Of a DNA stretch of 64,000 nt, positions 1 through 11,653 are shown piece after piece (within the stretch, counting starts at the first letter, position 1; every line of letters starts with the position of its first letter). The notes under the pieces were generated by a model that ran no database searches, was not told the origin of the DNA, and worked only from the letters and a program-made list of their open reading frames with translations. Location of the stretch: positions 87,684,862 to 87,748,861 of the forward strand of contig NC_065535.1 of the NCBI RefSeq assembly GCF_932294415.1. Direction: 5' to 3'. Source of the DNA: Quercus robur. Taxonomy: Eukaryota > Streptophyta > Magnoliopsida > Fagales > Fagaceae. Position numbers and translations under genes: made by a program.

Positions 1-1447
1 TTTGTATTGTAGACAGTTTAGCTCACTATATGCACTTTATCTTTGCATCTTATAAGCCTTCAAAGAGATGAATGACAATATCTTCTTTGGTCTTGAAATA
101 TTGGTGGTATGTCCATACCATTCTCATCCTGCTTAATCATATTTAACTGAGTTATATTTTAGATCAAGTTACATTTTCAACAACAAATAATGACATAGGA
201 ATTATATGTGTAGCTGTTTGTAATTTCTTGTCACTGGATTCTTTTAAAATAGAGTTCTAAACATGTTTATATCTATAATTATTTATAGCTAGGAATTGAT
301 TTTCTCATGCCCAACCTTTACCACTCCGATGCAAAGAATTATTGCAATTCTTAGCTTGTATGGATCATATCATTTGAGTTTTGTGTTTGCCTTTGTCTTT
401 GTTCTTCTACTTGCAATATCCCCACTAAATCTGGACATTTTTTTTGCTGTATTATTGTAGTTCTTAGCCTATATGGATCATTCTTCTTCAGTTGGTTTAT
501 AATCATTTAATCCTTTCATAATTTTCTGCACACTTTGTGTTGGCATCATTAGAGATGCTTTGGTGAGAAAGCATATAAAGTCTTTGGAGGTTACTTTCCT
601 TTCTTTAAAAAGAACAATGTTAATCGAAAATGCCTATCAGTTTTTTGATAAATGTACTGCGAGAGAATAGGAGATCAGTGACACTAAATTGAGTGACCAT
701 ATTATATTTTATGAATATGACTTCCATTCTATCACCACTTTATTTTCGCACATCATAGTTTGCTAATTTGAAGCTTTGGATCTTTATTTTCTCACATCAT
801 ATTGGGGGCTCAATTGAGTTATTGTTTGCATTTGCTACATTTTTTAATTGGTTGCTTAAGCAATAAATATTTTACTATGGGTTGGTAGTTTGAACAGTCA
901 AGAAAGAAACTTGAGAAATCATAAAATAATTATATAGAGATGCTAAATGTTATTGTCTACGCCATTCTAACTTGCACTTTTATTATTGTTAACTATGCTT
1001 TCTTCCTTTGAAAATTTGTTTGAACAATTTGGTGGGTTATTCTTATGAAAAGCATGCCAACTATGAAGTTTCCAATTACTCATTATAGAACCCATAACCA
1101 AAAAATTTGCCACTACCAATAAAGGTTTTTTTTTTTTTTTTTTGTTAATATATATGATTTGGGTACTTTGGCCGGATTGGTTTTGATTTTGGTATTTGGG
1201 TTAGATTTGGTTTTGATCAAGTTATTTGGTAGACTTTTTGATATTAAATGATCACATAAGAACTTTTGAAGTGGAATATATAGTCCACAAGTTTATGTGC
1301 TCAGTGCTCTTTACCTTAAGTGTCCAAATAGTGGGGTCACCTTTGTAGAAATAAATTTGAAGCAAAAAATAGTGTATTCTGTGGAAGCATAACAAATTAT
1401 AAAATAAGTTAAGTTGGAACTTTTACTGTTTAATGAGTGAATTAGGT

Positions 1448-1482
<35 letters not shown>

Positions 1483-1887
1483 TTTAGCGATTTTTAAAGA
1501 ATGCGAGCAAAAGGTTTATGCATTTGGGATCAAATGTGGTCTGGACGCTAGGAGTAGATGATGGCTTAGGTGTTTACTATTTACCCTCCCTAAAAAATCG
1601 CTAACATAAGCACTCTAACCTTAGATACAGTTGAGAGAGAGAGAGACTTTAGTGGCATAAAAACTCAATTCTTTGTAGGTCCACCAAGTTTCTTTCTTTT
1701 TCTTATCTTGTACTTCTTAATGAAGTTTAGGTGAATACCCAGTTGCTTATTTTGGATTCTAAATTGTTATTCAGCTTCCATTGCATTAGAATCAGTAAGT
1801 AGAGGTATTTCTTTGGTATATTTGTAAACTTGTAATGTAATCCTATTGTGGGAATTTGATTGGGCTTCTGATATTGGTGAATATATG

Positions 1888-2185
1888 CCAATATTTTGCA
1901 TCATATTTCTGCTTTTTAGAGGGAAAGATACTATCTTCAAGTTCTTTTAAGCTTTATATTACGTTGGTCGCAATATTAAGTTGGTCTAAATTTTGATAAT
2001 AAACCATATTAACAGTGGTAGTTAAGGTATTACATGTGTTTTATGTAGTTTAGCATCCTGAAAGTATGTTTTTAGAGTTGCAATATGATTCATATTTTGC
2101 ATTGGTTCTGCTTTTAGTGGGAAGATAGTATCTTGACATTTTTTGGAGCTTCATATTATATTGGTTGCGGTATTTAGTTAGTTTA
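1888..2185. repeat. Diverged ~200-bp local duplication
   Basis: Two stretches, about 1888-1985 and 2088-2185, share the order of short matches 'atattttgcat', 'tctgctttt', 'atctt' and a 'ttatattacgttggtcgc'-like end. They differ by many substitutions and small indels. This looks like an old tandem duplication. Confidence 0.45.
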
Positions 2186-2475
2186 ATTTTTATTGGTTTT
2201 TTAAGGTCAATCTTTGTTTTCCTTTTAAATATATCCGTGAACATGTTAGGAATGAATTGCGGTTTGGGAGTATATGTGACTTCAATTCAATACACAAACA
2301 TAAAGGTGAAAATGAGAGTTCTTGATGCTCTTTTTTTAAAGTTCTCTCTGATTTATTAACTTGTGTTGCTTAGTGCTTCAATTTTAAGGACTCAGTGACA
2401 AATTGATGCTGTATTTGTACTACTGTTTTACTTGTGGGGAAAATTTGATGAGTTTTCTACGTTTTTATTTTGCAG

Positions 2476-2554
2476 TTCGTATTGTTTTGCTGGATGAGAA
2501 TGGTGATGTGGTGGACTTAGACAAAGATAATGAGCTACTATCCTCGATCTCAAG
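2476..2554 (+). other. Isolated exon-like segment, product not recognised
   Basis: A 79-bp open segment is bounded by a good acceptor (T-rich tract ending ttttgcag at 2475) and a possible donor (caag/gttttt at 2555). It translates to an acidic peptide containing VRIVLLDENGDVVDL followed by DKDNELL. Composition and codon use look coding, unlike the AT-rich flanks. I cannot assign it to a family and see no partner exons. It may be a relic exon or an exon of a gene lying mostly left of the window. Confidence 0.3.
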
Positions 2555-3071
2555 GTTTTTGTTTATCCTTTATATTAAGCTGTAAATGCATAATAGTTTC
2601 TTTGAAATCTTATATAGATTCTATTTATAGTCATAGGGTCAACATAATATATTCAAAGAAACTCGTATTAATTTTATTTTCCTTGAGTTGTTGAATCAAA
2701 CATGCATCCAAATTCTGTTTTAAATGGAAATAATGCAATTGAAGATTATTTACCTTTTTTTTTTTTTTTTTTTTTTTTTTGTTAGACTATAAATGAATGA
2801 TTACATTGAATTGTGTACTTGATGCTGCACTCTCCCACGTAGATAGCGTGGGAGAAAACCATAAATTGGAGTTCTATGGAGTTCTTGAACACTTGCCTCA
2901 ATTTATGATTAGGATTTCTACGATAATTGTATGTAACTCATTATAGAGCATAGTGGAAAAATTGGATCTAAAGGAAAGAGGAAACATTTTGGTCAAGATC
3001 AAATGTTACAAATGTCTAAAAGGCTATTATTAGCACATATTGACAAGTTTGGGGGTAAATTTATATTGTAA

Positions 3072-3163
3072 ACACAAAAATTGGCAAATGTTGTACACAT
3101 TTGCAAAACTTTTAGCTTTTTTTTTTTTTGGCAAATGTATATAATATTTGCCACTTTTTGTGT
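3072..3163. repeat. Short hairpin repeat (MITE-like)
   Basis: Imperfect inverted arms of about 35 bp: the left begins acacaaaaattggcaaat and the right ends atttgccactttttgtgt. A T-rich spacer separates them. No clear target duplication was seen. Confidence 0.4.
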
Positions 3164-3430
3164 GTATACAATGTAAGCTTACATTACAAGTAGAAAGTAA
3201 ACATATAAAGAAAAGAAGCTCAAACCAAGTTGGTGAACTTGAAGGGGGAAAAAAAGAAGAGGAAAAAGGCAACTCCCTAAATCAAAATTATTGTTCATGA
3301 ACCTATTTACTCTTTTTATATATAGACTAGCCATTATGTTATTGTAGAGTAAATGTTTAAACCACTTTCTCAATTTAGGCTCAACAACACTGAAAACGCT
3401 ACAGCCTTAAAATTATGCTTTTTTAAAATA

Positions 3431-3540
3431 GGGAATTGGTTTAGACTTTCTTCTGAAGTACTGCAAGTTCTTTAATATAAATTATAGGGAATTGGTCTAG
3501 ACTTCCTTCTAAAGTATTGCAAGTTCTTTAGAAATATATT
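3431..3540. repeat. 56-bp tandem duplication, two copies
   Basis: The segment beginning gggaattggtttagac at 3431 recurs at 3487 as gggaattggtctagac. Both copies continue into 'gcaagttcttta'. Only a few substitutions separate them. Confidence 0.6.
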
Positions 3541-4763
3541 TTTACTCTCAACAATTTAGTTTCATCGTAATGATTGTCTCTAACGTTACCAAGAGTTTCA
3601 GTTTACTGTTCAAAAATAAATATTTTGTTCAGATTTTTATTGTTCAATTAAATTCTCTAAAGCCTCATTGTATGTAATGTAAACTGGATAGTGACAGTAA
3701 GAATCCTAAAATCATGAAAAAATTGTTGTTTGTTGTAATCACTTTGAATACTTGGGATATATTCTGATGTGTGCTTACTAATTAGGAACCTCATGATCTC
3801 TTGGTCATTGTTTGAAGCTTGCTCCAAGGGATTCTATTTTTCAGTGCTTTATAAAAAGGATTTGGTCCAACTATACATGTTATATTTTCCTCATTTTGAT
3901 TAATGGTGATCATCATGTATCTAGAACAAGAGTCATATTTTTTCAAACTTTTATTTAAAATTTGCGAATAGATGTTATTACATTACTTTTCAAAATTTTT
4001 GCTATACACTAACATTAATCCGATTCTATTTTAGCAGTTTGTCTTACTAGATAGTAGATACAGCTGATTACTTGATTTTATTCTTTCCTATGTTCATAAA
4101 AGAATTTTGTTTGTTAATTTGTATTGTATGTATGGTGCAGTAAACAACATTCATTCCTAAATAGTTGGTCACCTTGTGTGATATGGTGATGTCAACTTAT
4201 GAAGGTTTTATGACTTAAGACAACGGATACTTGAGAGCCTAAACCTTTGGTAGAGTAAGAAGTGTGGACCAGAAACAGAATTAGAAGTATAAGGAGTGAA
4301 GAGAAAGATCAATTTTTATGACGTATAATAATATTTTTTCATTATTTCATGACATATAATATATGTGTCTTCTTCAATTGGAATTTATTGTAGATGTGGG
4401 ATTTATATTATGGGTGAAAGCTATAATAGGTTCTATACTTGATCTTATATCACTATTCAACGTACTAGCTAGCACGTGCCTTGCATGTGCAGCCCAAACT
4501 AGTATTTAAAAAAGATTCATTTGATTTTAGACATGTTTTTAAAAATTTTGACAGTAATTATTTATTTTTAAAACTTAAACTAAACATAAAATATGTCTAT
4601 AAATATGAAGATATATTATTCATTTAATAAATTCTTTGTTGTATCAATCCTGTCCTAATTTTTCAAGAGTTATGGGGTTTTCGAGTCCTGTCCTATATTG
4701 CCTGTTTCAATGACTGTGTCAGTGTCAATCAGTGTCTTTGTCCACTCTCTCTAATTTTTTAGA

Positions 4764-6740
4764 ATGTGTGTGGTGATGATGGTGTTTTATCATGGTTCAT
4801 GTACCAAAAGCTTCTCGAGCTAGTGGAGTTCAAGTCGAAGGAAGTGATTTCTAGGGAAGCTACTCTACTTATTTTCATGTTTGAAGTTCCTAACGTTGCC
4901 AAGTAGGTTTCAATTTATTCAATCCATCAAATTGCATTGTCTTGCTTTCTTGGTAAACTGTTACTATTTTTTGCTAGATTATGTAGTTTGAATGCCATTG
5001 TCTTTAAATGGAACTATGGGGAAGTTTATTAAATTTTATTGAACAATAACTACTTTCGTTTTCTTTCATAGTACAGAAGAAGATGAAGTGTGCTACTGTC
5101 GTCCCACTGCCTGGTGTTACTCAAGATATTGCTGGATACAAGGTGAAGAGATTCTGAGTTTTATGGTTTATTAACTTAGAAAGTAAGGAGAGACTGAAAA
5201 TCTAGTTTCATGTGTCTTTCACAGTTGATGTTGTTGCTTTTATGAGAAGCAAACTAATTGCAAGGAATTTATTTATGACTTAATTGGTTGATTGTCCCCA
5301 CCCCCCAACCCAATTTTGCTAACTGTCTTACTAATTCTTATTTATTTTTTTACTTTTGATTTTCTTTTTTAGCTGGCAAGCGTTTGTAGGTTCACATGAG
5401 TAGGAAAATAAACTATCTGGCTTAGGTATCTGGTTTTATTGCCAAATTGTGGTCTATGGTGTTTGGTTTATTTGGAGTTTGTTGGGTGATGTTGAAGAAT
5501 GTTGTTGAGTTGTTAGCTTGCTGGTCTGGTTGTTTTTGTTGTCATCGGAATGGGAATTTGTGGATGGTTCCCCCCACATTGTTTGATGTGGTGCTTATGG
5601 AGAGAGAGGAATGATTGGAATTTTGAGGATACAAAGAGAGCTATGCCTGACTTTAGAACCTTGTTGGACTGGATGTTAGCTTTGCATAGTCAGCCATTAT
5701 GTTCTGTTTTTGATTTGATAGATTGATTTGTATAGTTGGGCCACACTATTTTTTTGATATCAACAAAATTGCATTACTTATATATATATATATATATATT
5801 TTTTTTTTTTTTAAAGTTTGTAACAAGCTAGTTTGGGACTAGCTTACAAGCTAGTTTTTTGCTTTTTAGCTTTTATTTACACCTTTTTAAAGCCTCACTT
5901 TTTTTTTTTTTACTTTTTCAAAGTACAAATATATTTAACATACTTTTAACAAAAAAAAAATTCAGCAAAAAATTAATAAATTATTCCCAAACGGACACTA
6001 AATCAGTTGCATAAACTTTATTTAAAGACAAGTTTTTAAGGTCAAGCTAAATTATCAATCATTTGTCTCTTTCCTTTTCTTTTTAAAATCTAATTTTTTA
6101 TTCTATCTACTTTTTCCTTTCTCCCTCTGTTGTTGACCTGCTGTTGAATTCTTTTGGTTCAACATCTATGTATGCTTAAATGTTGACGTTGAATTGTTAA
6201 GCTGTAGATTACGCATCAGCCTAGCATATATGTCCTAGAAACTCCGGGTGTATTGGTTCCAAGTATCCCTGACGTAGAGACAGAACAGAAGCTGGCTCTT
6301 GCAGGTATCATGCTCTTGCAAATAATTTCTCTTTAGTTTCTTGTTAGATTTCTTACAGTACACATGTGAATGTGCACAAGCATATACACACAGCTACCTG
6401 CATGCTTTTTTAGTTTTAGATGTGCTAATCTTGCTTGAAAGATCAGTGTTGTAAACATTTAAAAATGAGTGAGTCTACAATCACGATTAAGAGAAGTCAT
6501 AGACTACTCAACCTGAGCTGATTTGGTTGCAATAAAGAAATTGGATTCAGCTTACCAAATTCTTAAATGCACGTGAAGGTTCTGTAAAAGATTCAGTGAT
6601 AGGTGAGAAGCAAATTGCACGATACTTGCTCGCAGTTTTAAATACTCAAGGGACTCCACTTCATTGGAAGCACTTGAACAGTAGGAGACTAGAAGGGGTT
6701 CGATATGATTCTAAGGAAAAACATGAGTATAATCTTAAAG
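4764..6740 (+). pseudogene. Truncated, inactivated SIN2/DAR-type mitochondrial GTPase pseudogene
   Basis: Four exon-like blocks match plant SIN2 (DAR GTPase 2, the MTG1/YlqF-type mitochondrial ribosome-assembly GTPase) in order. Block A, about 4764-4952, carries the G1 region. Block B, 5077-5142, reads PLPGVTQDIAGYK (G2). Block C, 6208-6304, reads YVLETPGVLVPSIPD (G3). Block D, 6579-6740, reads VIGEKQIARYLLAVLN and TPLHWKHL. Blocks B-D have AG acceptors, and B and C have GT donors in compatible phase, so this is an unprocessed copy. It is dead: the P-loop GVPNVGKS is EVPNVAK followed by an in-frame TAG (4904-4906) exactly where the Ser belongs, after which SIHQIA resumes in register. The N-terminal exons (including the permuted NKxD motif) and the C-terminal exons are not found. 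Assignment is confident; inactivity is near certain unless the assembly is wrong. Confidence 0.82.
5779..5799. repeat. (AT)n microsatellite followed by poly-T
   Basis: About ten TA dinucleotides followed directly by a T run, in the long intron between pseudogene blocks B and C. Confidence 0.8.
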
Positions 6741-6817
6741 AACAAATGCTTGAAATTTTAATCCATGGATCTCTCAACTTTATACGCAAGAATGTAGTTA
6801 GGGTAGTATACACGTAA

Positions 6818-7667
6818 CACATTTATTTATTTACACATCTTACTTTGAATTACAATGACATAAATGTTTATTTTTACATAAAATACAAAATGCAAAATAA
6901 CATATTTATATATTTATTTACATCACTTAAAAGCAAATTAAATAAAGGAAGTATTTATTTATTTACATCTTGTAATCCAAATTGTAATGAAGAAATGCTT
7001 GCGAATTATGGAAGGAACTTGTGACTTTGAATTGAGCAACATCTAGATTCTATTGGTTGTGACTTGTGTTGAACTCCTGAAATGAAATTTGTAGTTATAT
7101 AGTATATTGGAAACTAGCAATGAGGATAATACTATGAAAAATTATTATACAAAAGAAAAATAAATAAATAAAAATTTAATATGTTCATTTAAGATTTTAT
7201 GTGTCAATATCTTGCTGCCCCAACTTCAAAACACAATGTTCTAGAAACAAGATTCAATTCCTCCATGAATTAAATAGGATTAAATGTTTCTTCTTCTTCT
7301 CTCTCTCTCTCTTATTTGGAATCAGTGTGGGGAATATAAATATTTAGAAGACCGGTTTAGTTTTGGAAATTCAATTTCATCCAAAAAAATATCTTTGGTT
7401 TTAATTTAATTTGAATCTAATTTGGACAAAGAGGGCTTTAGCTGATTTTTTATATATTTATTTTATTTATATATAAATGAAATAGGGGGTTTGGGTTCAT
7501 AGCAAAAAAAAGAAAAAAAGAAAAAGAAAAGAGAGTTGTAAAGACTATCTATAATAATAGGACAAAAATACTAATAAGAAGACAAACATGCGCTTACCTC
7601 ATCATCTTCTCTTGGTAAATTTATGCTACTCTCATCAAGAACAATATGTGGTAAATGAGCGATCTCC
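6818..7667. other. Intergenic spacer with no gene seen
   Basis: AT-rich sequence with TTTATTTATTTACA-type repeats and A-rich stretches. It lies between the GTPase pseudogene and the stop codon of the minus-strand resistance gene, so its right end should contain that gene's 3' UTR. No coding potential was recognised. Confidence 0.6.
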
Positions 7668-10139
7668 TCAACATTTTCTACTCAAATCAGGACGACCATA
7701 AATCAACAATTCTGGTAGTGCCTCCATCCCCTCCGGGAGAGATGACAACTTAGGACAATTGTCAATCCAAAGTGTCTGAAGTGATTTCAGACGTGGTAGC
7801 CAATCCGGCAAAGCTGTTAAATTTTCACATCCTCCAATCCATAGCAGCTGTAAAGTGTTTGCAGATCCTTGGAGCCATTGGGGAAAAACCTCCAACTTTG
7901 GTAAACAGAAAAACATTAAAGTTTGGAGGCTCAACTTGAGATCTGCATTGTCTTCTTCTCCCGCTACCTCCATCAAACTAAGCTCTTTACAATCCCTAAT
8001 TATCAGGGTCTCTAGGGCAGTTAGGTGTTTCATACTCAATGTCAAAGTGGTCAAACTTGGACAATTTCCAACCACCAATGTTCGAAGACAGGTGAGGCGC
8101 CCTTCCTCCATCCCTTCAAAAACACATTTTAGATTCACACATCTCCATATCCACAAAGATCGAAGAGAACTCAAGCAACCTACTGCGTTCTCTGACAAGC
8201 AAGTATGCTTTGTTGTAACAATAAAAAGCCTGAGGCTAATTATGTTTCCTATACCTTTTGGCAACCGTTCAAGATTGTGGCAATTTTCAAGCAGTAAAGT
8301 TTGCAAACTATGCAGCTTGCAAATGGAATCTGGAAGTTGCTTGATAATGTGATTAAATGATAGGTCGAGATATCTCAAATGTTTCAAACTTCCGATAGAA
8401 CTTGGCAACACCTCGAAGGATGAATTTTTCAGATCAAGCACTCGCAAGTACTTAAATCTTGAGAAGCATGTTTCAAGTAAGGACATGGATTGGTCTGTTT
8501 GGAAAATAATAGTCTGGACTTTGCTCAACTTCTCTAATTGTGTTGTAACTTCTTGCCCATTGTCTAAAAATGATAGGTGACAAACTTCTGCAGCAAGGGC
8601 AGACTTCTTGGTCACTACTGAACACTCTCTTTTAGCAATTGAGAGTGCGAGATCATGGATAAGATCATGCATTTTAAAGGTAAAATACAAGATATTTTCT
8701 TGTTCAACATCTTGAAAGAAAGATCTCGACAACAACTCCTTGATATACAAGTTGCCAACTTCTTCCAACTCTAGATTTTCATCCTTAGGTGATTGAAGAA
8801 TTCCAAGTGCCATCCAAAATTGAATCAAGAGAAGATTATTGAATACAAAATCCTTTGGGAAAATAGAACAATGTGCAAAACATGGCTTTAAGTGAAATGG
8901 CAATTGATTGTAACTGAGCTTCAATATAGGCAAGATGCCACTCTCTTGTTGATTTAAATTCCATATCTCATTATCTCTAATAGATATCCACTCATGTTCA
9001 TCAACATTTGAATAGAGTAGGCAAGCTAAAGTATTTACTGCCAATGGAACCCCTCTACATTTTTTGACGATTTCTTTTCCAATTTCTAAGAGGTTTGGAT
9101 ATTGTTCTTCTTCTCCTTCCTTAAATGCCAATTTCACAAACAAAGACAAACAATCCTTTTGAGATAGACCATCTAAATTGTAAGACTCTACAGTGCTCAT
9201 AATAGTGGCAACAGAGCTATTCCGTGTTGTCACTATGATTTTACTTCCATTGCAACCGCCAAGTAACAAATTTTTGAATTCAATCCATTTTATATGATCC
9301 TCATTCGAAACATCATCTAAGACAAGAAAAAATTTCTTATCTTTTATATGTTCTCTTAAACAAATTTGCAACTGATCTATGCTCAAATTCTCATCAATAC
9401 CAACTGCTGATTTGAGGATTTCCGTTATCAATCTTTTAACATCAAAATCCTCAGACACACACACCCACATTTTCAATTGAAAATGTCTAACCACCTGTTC
9501 ATCATTATACACCAACTTGGCAATTGTAGTCTTCCCCAAACCTCCAATCCCAACTATGGGAATTACACTAACATTTCCGTCAACATCATGCTGCATCAAA
9601 AGATTTATTATCTTTTTTTTGTCATCATCCCTACCGATGATATTCTGAGAAGGACTAAAGGAGTGGGTCATGTCCCTCCGGTACATTGTTGTCTTCCTAT
9701 CTTCAAGTCGTGCAGCAAGATTGAATTCAGCCTTAATATCTGAAATATCATCTACCCTCTCCCTAATACCCTTGATTTTACGTGCCATTTCAAAACGGAA
9801 TACAAGTGGATTAGAACCAGAAAAGAAATAACCGACCTTTTTGCGAGTGCTCCTGCTTCTCTTCATTACTTCCTTCTGCAGAATTTGATATTGAAATTCA
9901 TCCAGGACATTCTCTGCATCATTAAGGACATCTTTGAGCTGTCCTAACCAATGGTTCAGCCTTTGGTCACTTTCTTGCTTCTCCTCAGCATCCAAGAGTA
10001 CGGCCTTAATGGCTAACATGGTGCACTCAAGCTTTTTCAGATCGCTTTGTACACCCCATGCTGAGCTGAGCTCCTCGTAAATAAGGGAGCCAAGCAGCTC
10101 CACGATCCTCCCTGCAATGCAATAGGTATTTTGAGCCAT
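7668..10139 (-). CDS. CC-NB-ARC-LRR disease resistance protein (RGA-like)
   Basis: Intact single-exon gene for an 823-residue intracellular immune receptor of the CNL class, which senses pathogen effectors and triggers defence through ATP/ADP exchange. An Rx-type coiled coil spans residues 1-140, with the EDVID-like stretch DAENVLDEF near 74-82. NB-ARC motifs are all present: P-loop GIGGLGKTT (197-205), RNBS-A QLKMWVCVSEDFD, kinase-2 LVLDDV (272-277), RNBS-B GSKIIVTTR (298-306), GLPL as CRGVPLAV (361-368), and MHD at 490-492. Degenerate leucine-rich repeats run from about 550 to the end. The residue after kinase-2 is Ser where CNLs usually have Trp. The LRR region is short for RGA2/RGA4 relatives, which often exceed 900 residues. 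The ATG at 10139 begins the canonical N-terminus. Family call is very sure; orthology is not resolvable. Confidence 0.95.
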   Translation of the reverse strand: MAQNTYCIAGRIVELLGSLIYEELSSAWGVQSDLKKLECTMLAIKAVLLDAEEKQESDQRLNHWLGQLKDVLNDAENVLDEFQYQILQKEVMKRSRSTRKKVGYFFSGSNPLVFRFEMARKIKGIRERVDDISDIKAEFNLAARLEDRKTTMYRRDMTHSFSPSQNIIGRDDDKKKIINLLMQHDVDGNVSVIPIVGIGGLGKTTIAKLVYNDEQVVRHFQLKMWVCVSEDFDVKRLITEILKSAVGIDENLSIDQLQICLREHIKDKKFFLVLDDVSNEDHIKWIEFKNLLLGGCNGSKIIVTTRNSSVATIMSTVESYNLDGLSQKDCLSLFVKLAFKEGEEEQYPNLLEIGKEIVKKCRGVPLAVNTLACLLYSNVDEHEWISIRDNEIWNLNQQESGILPILKLSYNQLPFHLKPCFAHCSIFPKDFVFNNLLLIQFWMALGILQSPKDENLELEEVGNLYIKELLSRSFFQDVEQENILYFTFKMHDLIHDLALSIAKRECSVVTKKSALAAEVCHLSFLDNGQEVTTQLEKLSKVQTIIFQTDQSMSLLETCFSRFKYLRVLDLKNSSFEVLPSSIGSLKHLRYLDLSFNHIIKQLPDSICKLHSLQTLLLENCHNLERLPKGIGNIISLRLFIVTTKHTCLSENAVGCLSSLRSLWIWRCVNLKCVFEGMEEGRLTCLRTLVVGNCPSLTTLTLSMKHLTALETLIIRDCKELSLMEVAGEEDNADLKLSLQTLMFFCLPKLEVFPQWLQGSANTLQLLWIGGCENLTALPDWLPRLKSLQTLWIDNCPKLSSLPEGMEALPELLIYGRPDLSRKC

Positions 10140-11145
10140 GTTCTTGTGGTGGTGGGATGGAAAGGAATTTGATGGTTAAGTGAATCAATGCCTTTTTAAG
10201 TATTAGCAGCTGTTTTTATTATAGAGCAATTCCGAGAGGGCAGATATATAATTGCAAATAAGTGAAGCAAAATTGTATGTAGGTGGATTTGCTGCACCAT
10301 GGATCATGACTTGACTTGGCACACAACTCTTTTTAGGCCGTAGGCAAAGCATGGAATAGGAATGACTTAAGCATTGAGACAAAGTATATATCTTTTAATT
10401 TGTTGGGGCGGAATCATTTTCCTTTACGTGTAAGTAAATTAACTATTCGATACATACTCTAGTTGAGAATAGATTTGGTGGAATCTCATTAATTGTTTGA
10501 AAGAAAAAAGAGGGGGCAAGTTAGAATCTGTGACATACTATGCAAAGAATGATGCCTTTCTTTCCAATGTTGGCTGGTGCAGGGGACATTCTTTGAGTTG
10601 ATAAGGGATGTCGGCTAACGATATTCTCTCTTAAATTAAATATCTGTATCATACTAGTACTATGGATTACAATTGGCTTGGAATTGGGATTAGAATCTGA
10701 TTCCTAGCTAGCAGTTCAATGTATTACATCAGAGAACAATTCATATCGTCCACTTCTAACAAATTAAATCAATGATTGCAGGTGTCTACTTACACAAACA
10801 AAACTGGTAAGGAGCTCGGGAGCTTTGGTGCCCTACATTTGCTTCTTTGCTTCAAGAGACATAAAAGAAAATGAAGAGCTTGCCTTTAGCTATGGTGAAG
10901 TGAGGTTAAGGTCTAATGGTCTGCAGTGCTTCTGTGGTAGCTCTTGTTGCTTTGGAACATTGCCTTCAGATAATACTTAGTTTTAGTTTTTTAGTTTTTC
11001 CTTGTACCGACCTAATGACCTTGAATTCTGTCTTCAATCTTCAAGTGATGAGATGGAGGGGAATGGAATATAGAAAAAGGCTTGGAGGAGGAGGGGATGT
11101 TGAGGGGAAGGTAGGTTGAAACTGTCCCAGAGCCCCCTCTTTTTT

Positions 11146-11325
11146 CTGGGGTGAGAAAGAAAATGATTGAAGAAAAAAGGAGCAAGAAAATGTATGTTTT
11201 ATGGCCTTTTAATTTTAAGGCCATGTTAATTATTTTTGGGGTGAGAAAGAAAATGATTGAAGAAAAAAGGAGCAAGAAAATTTATGTTTCGTGGCCTTTA
11301 ATTTTAAGGTCATGTTAATTCCTTA
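11146..11325. repeat. 90-bp tandem duplication, two copies
   Basis: The unit around gtgagaaagaaaatgattga at 11151 recurs at 11241 and continues through 'ggagcaagaaaat' and 'taattttaagg'. Only a few differences separate the copies. Confidence 0.8.
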
Positions 11326-11370
11326 TGTTGTTCAAAACATGTATAACAAATGGCCACTGACATCAAATTT

Positions 11371-11450
11371 GTTGTATTGAAAATGTGTGTAACTGTGTAA
11401 GTTGTATTCAAAATGTGTGTAACTCTGTAAGTTGTATTCAAAATGAGTTA
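11371..11450. repeat. 30-bp tandem repeat, about 2.7 copies
   Basis: Units starting gttgtattgaaaatgtgtgt (11371), gttgtattcaaaatgtgtgt (11401) and gttgtattcaaaatgagtta (11431). Confidence 0.8.
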
Positions 11451-11653
11451 AATTTGGCATTGGCTTGGAAAAGGTGATCTTTTGACAACAAAAAGGCAAC
11501 AAATAAGCAATGGCTCACCATTCACGTTACTATAATTGTACACCAATTACGATTTCCCACCTTAGATTACAAATAATGAGAAATATATATTACAAATCCA
11601 TAAAACATATTTTTTAGCATTGCTGGTTCCAACTTCCAAATTTTTTTTTTTTT

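Larger units (their letters stand above)
1..4758. other. Gene-poor AT-rich spacer
   Basis: No convincing gene is visible. The region is AT-rich with long A and T runs (about 1120-1143, 1453-1479, 2756-2780). It contains diverged local duplications, one small hairpin repeat and one isolated exon-like segment, each listed separately. Short open frames here show no recognisable domain. Missing 5' exons of the GTPase pseudogene at 4.8-6.7 kb were looked for and not found. Confidence 0.6.
10140..11653. other. Promoter side of resistance gene and spacer
   Basis: Upstream (to the right) of the minus-strand resistance gene. A TATA-like ctataataaaaa lies on the minus strand at about 10213-10224, roughly 75-85 bp from the start codon. 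The rest shows no recognisable gene. Short tandem repeats at 11146-11450 are listed separately. The left flank of the receptor-kinase 3' end (about 11460-11653) is AT-rich and probably holds its 3' UTR. Confidence 0.5.

Noticed and set aside
4893-4920. TAG after the P-loop as part of a GTAGGT splice donor
   Set aside because: Reading straight through, the family motif SIHQIA follows at the exact expected spacing, so the sequence is exonic and TAG is a nonsense change.
7855-8352. 165-codon plus-strand open frame
   Set aside because: Antisense shadow of the LRR part of the resistance gene.
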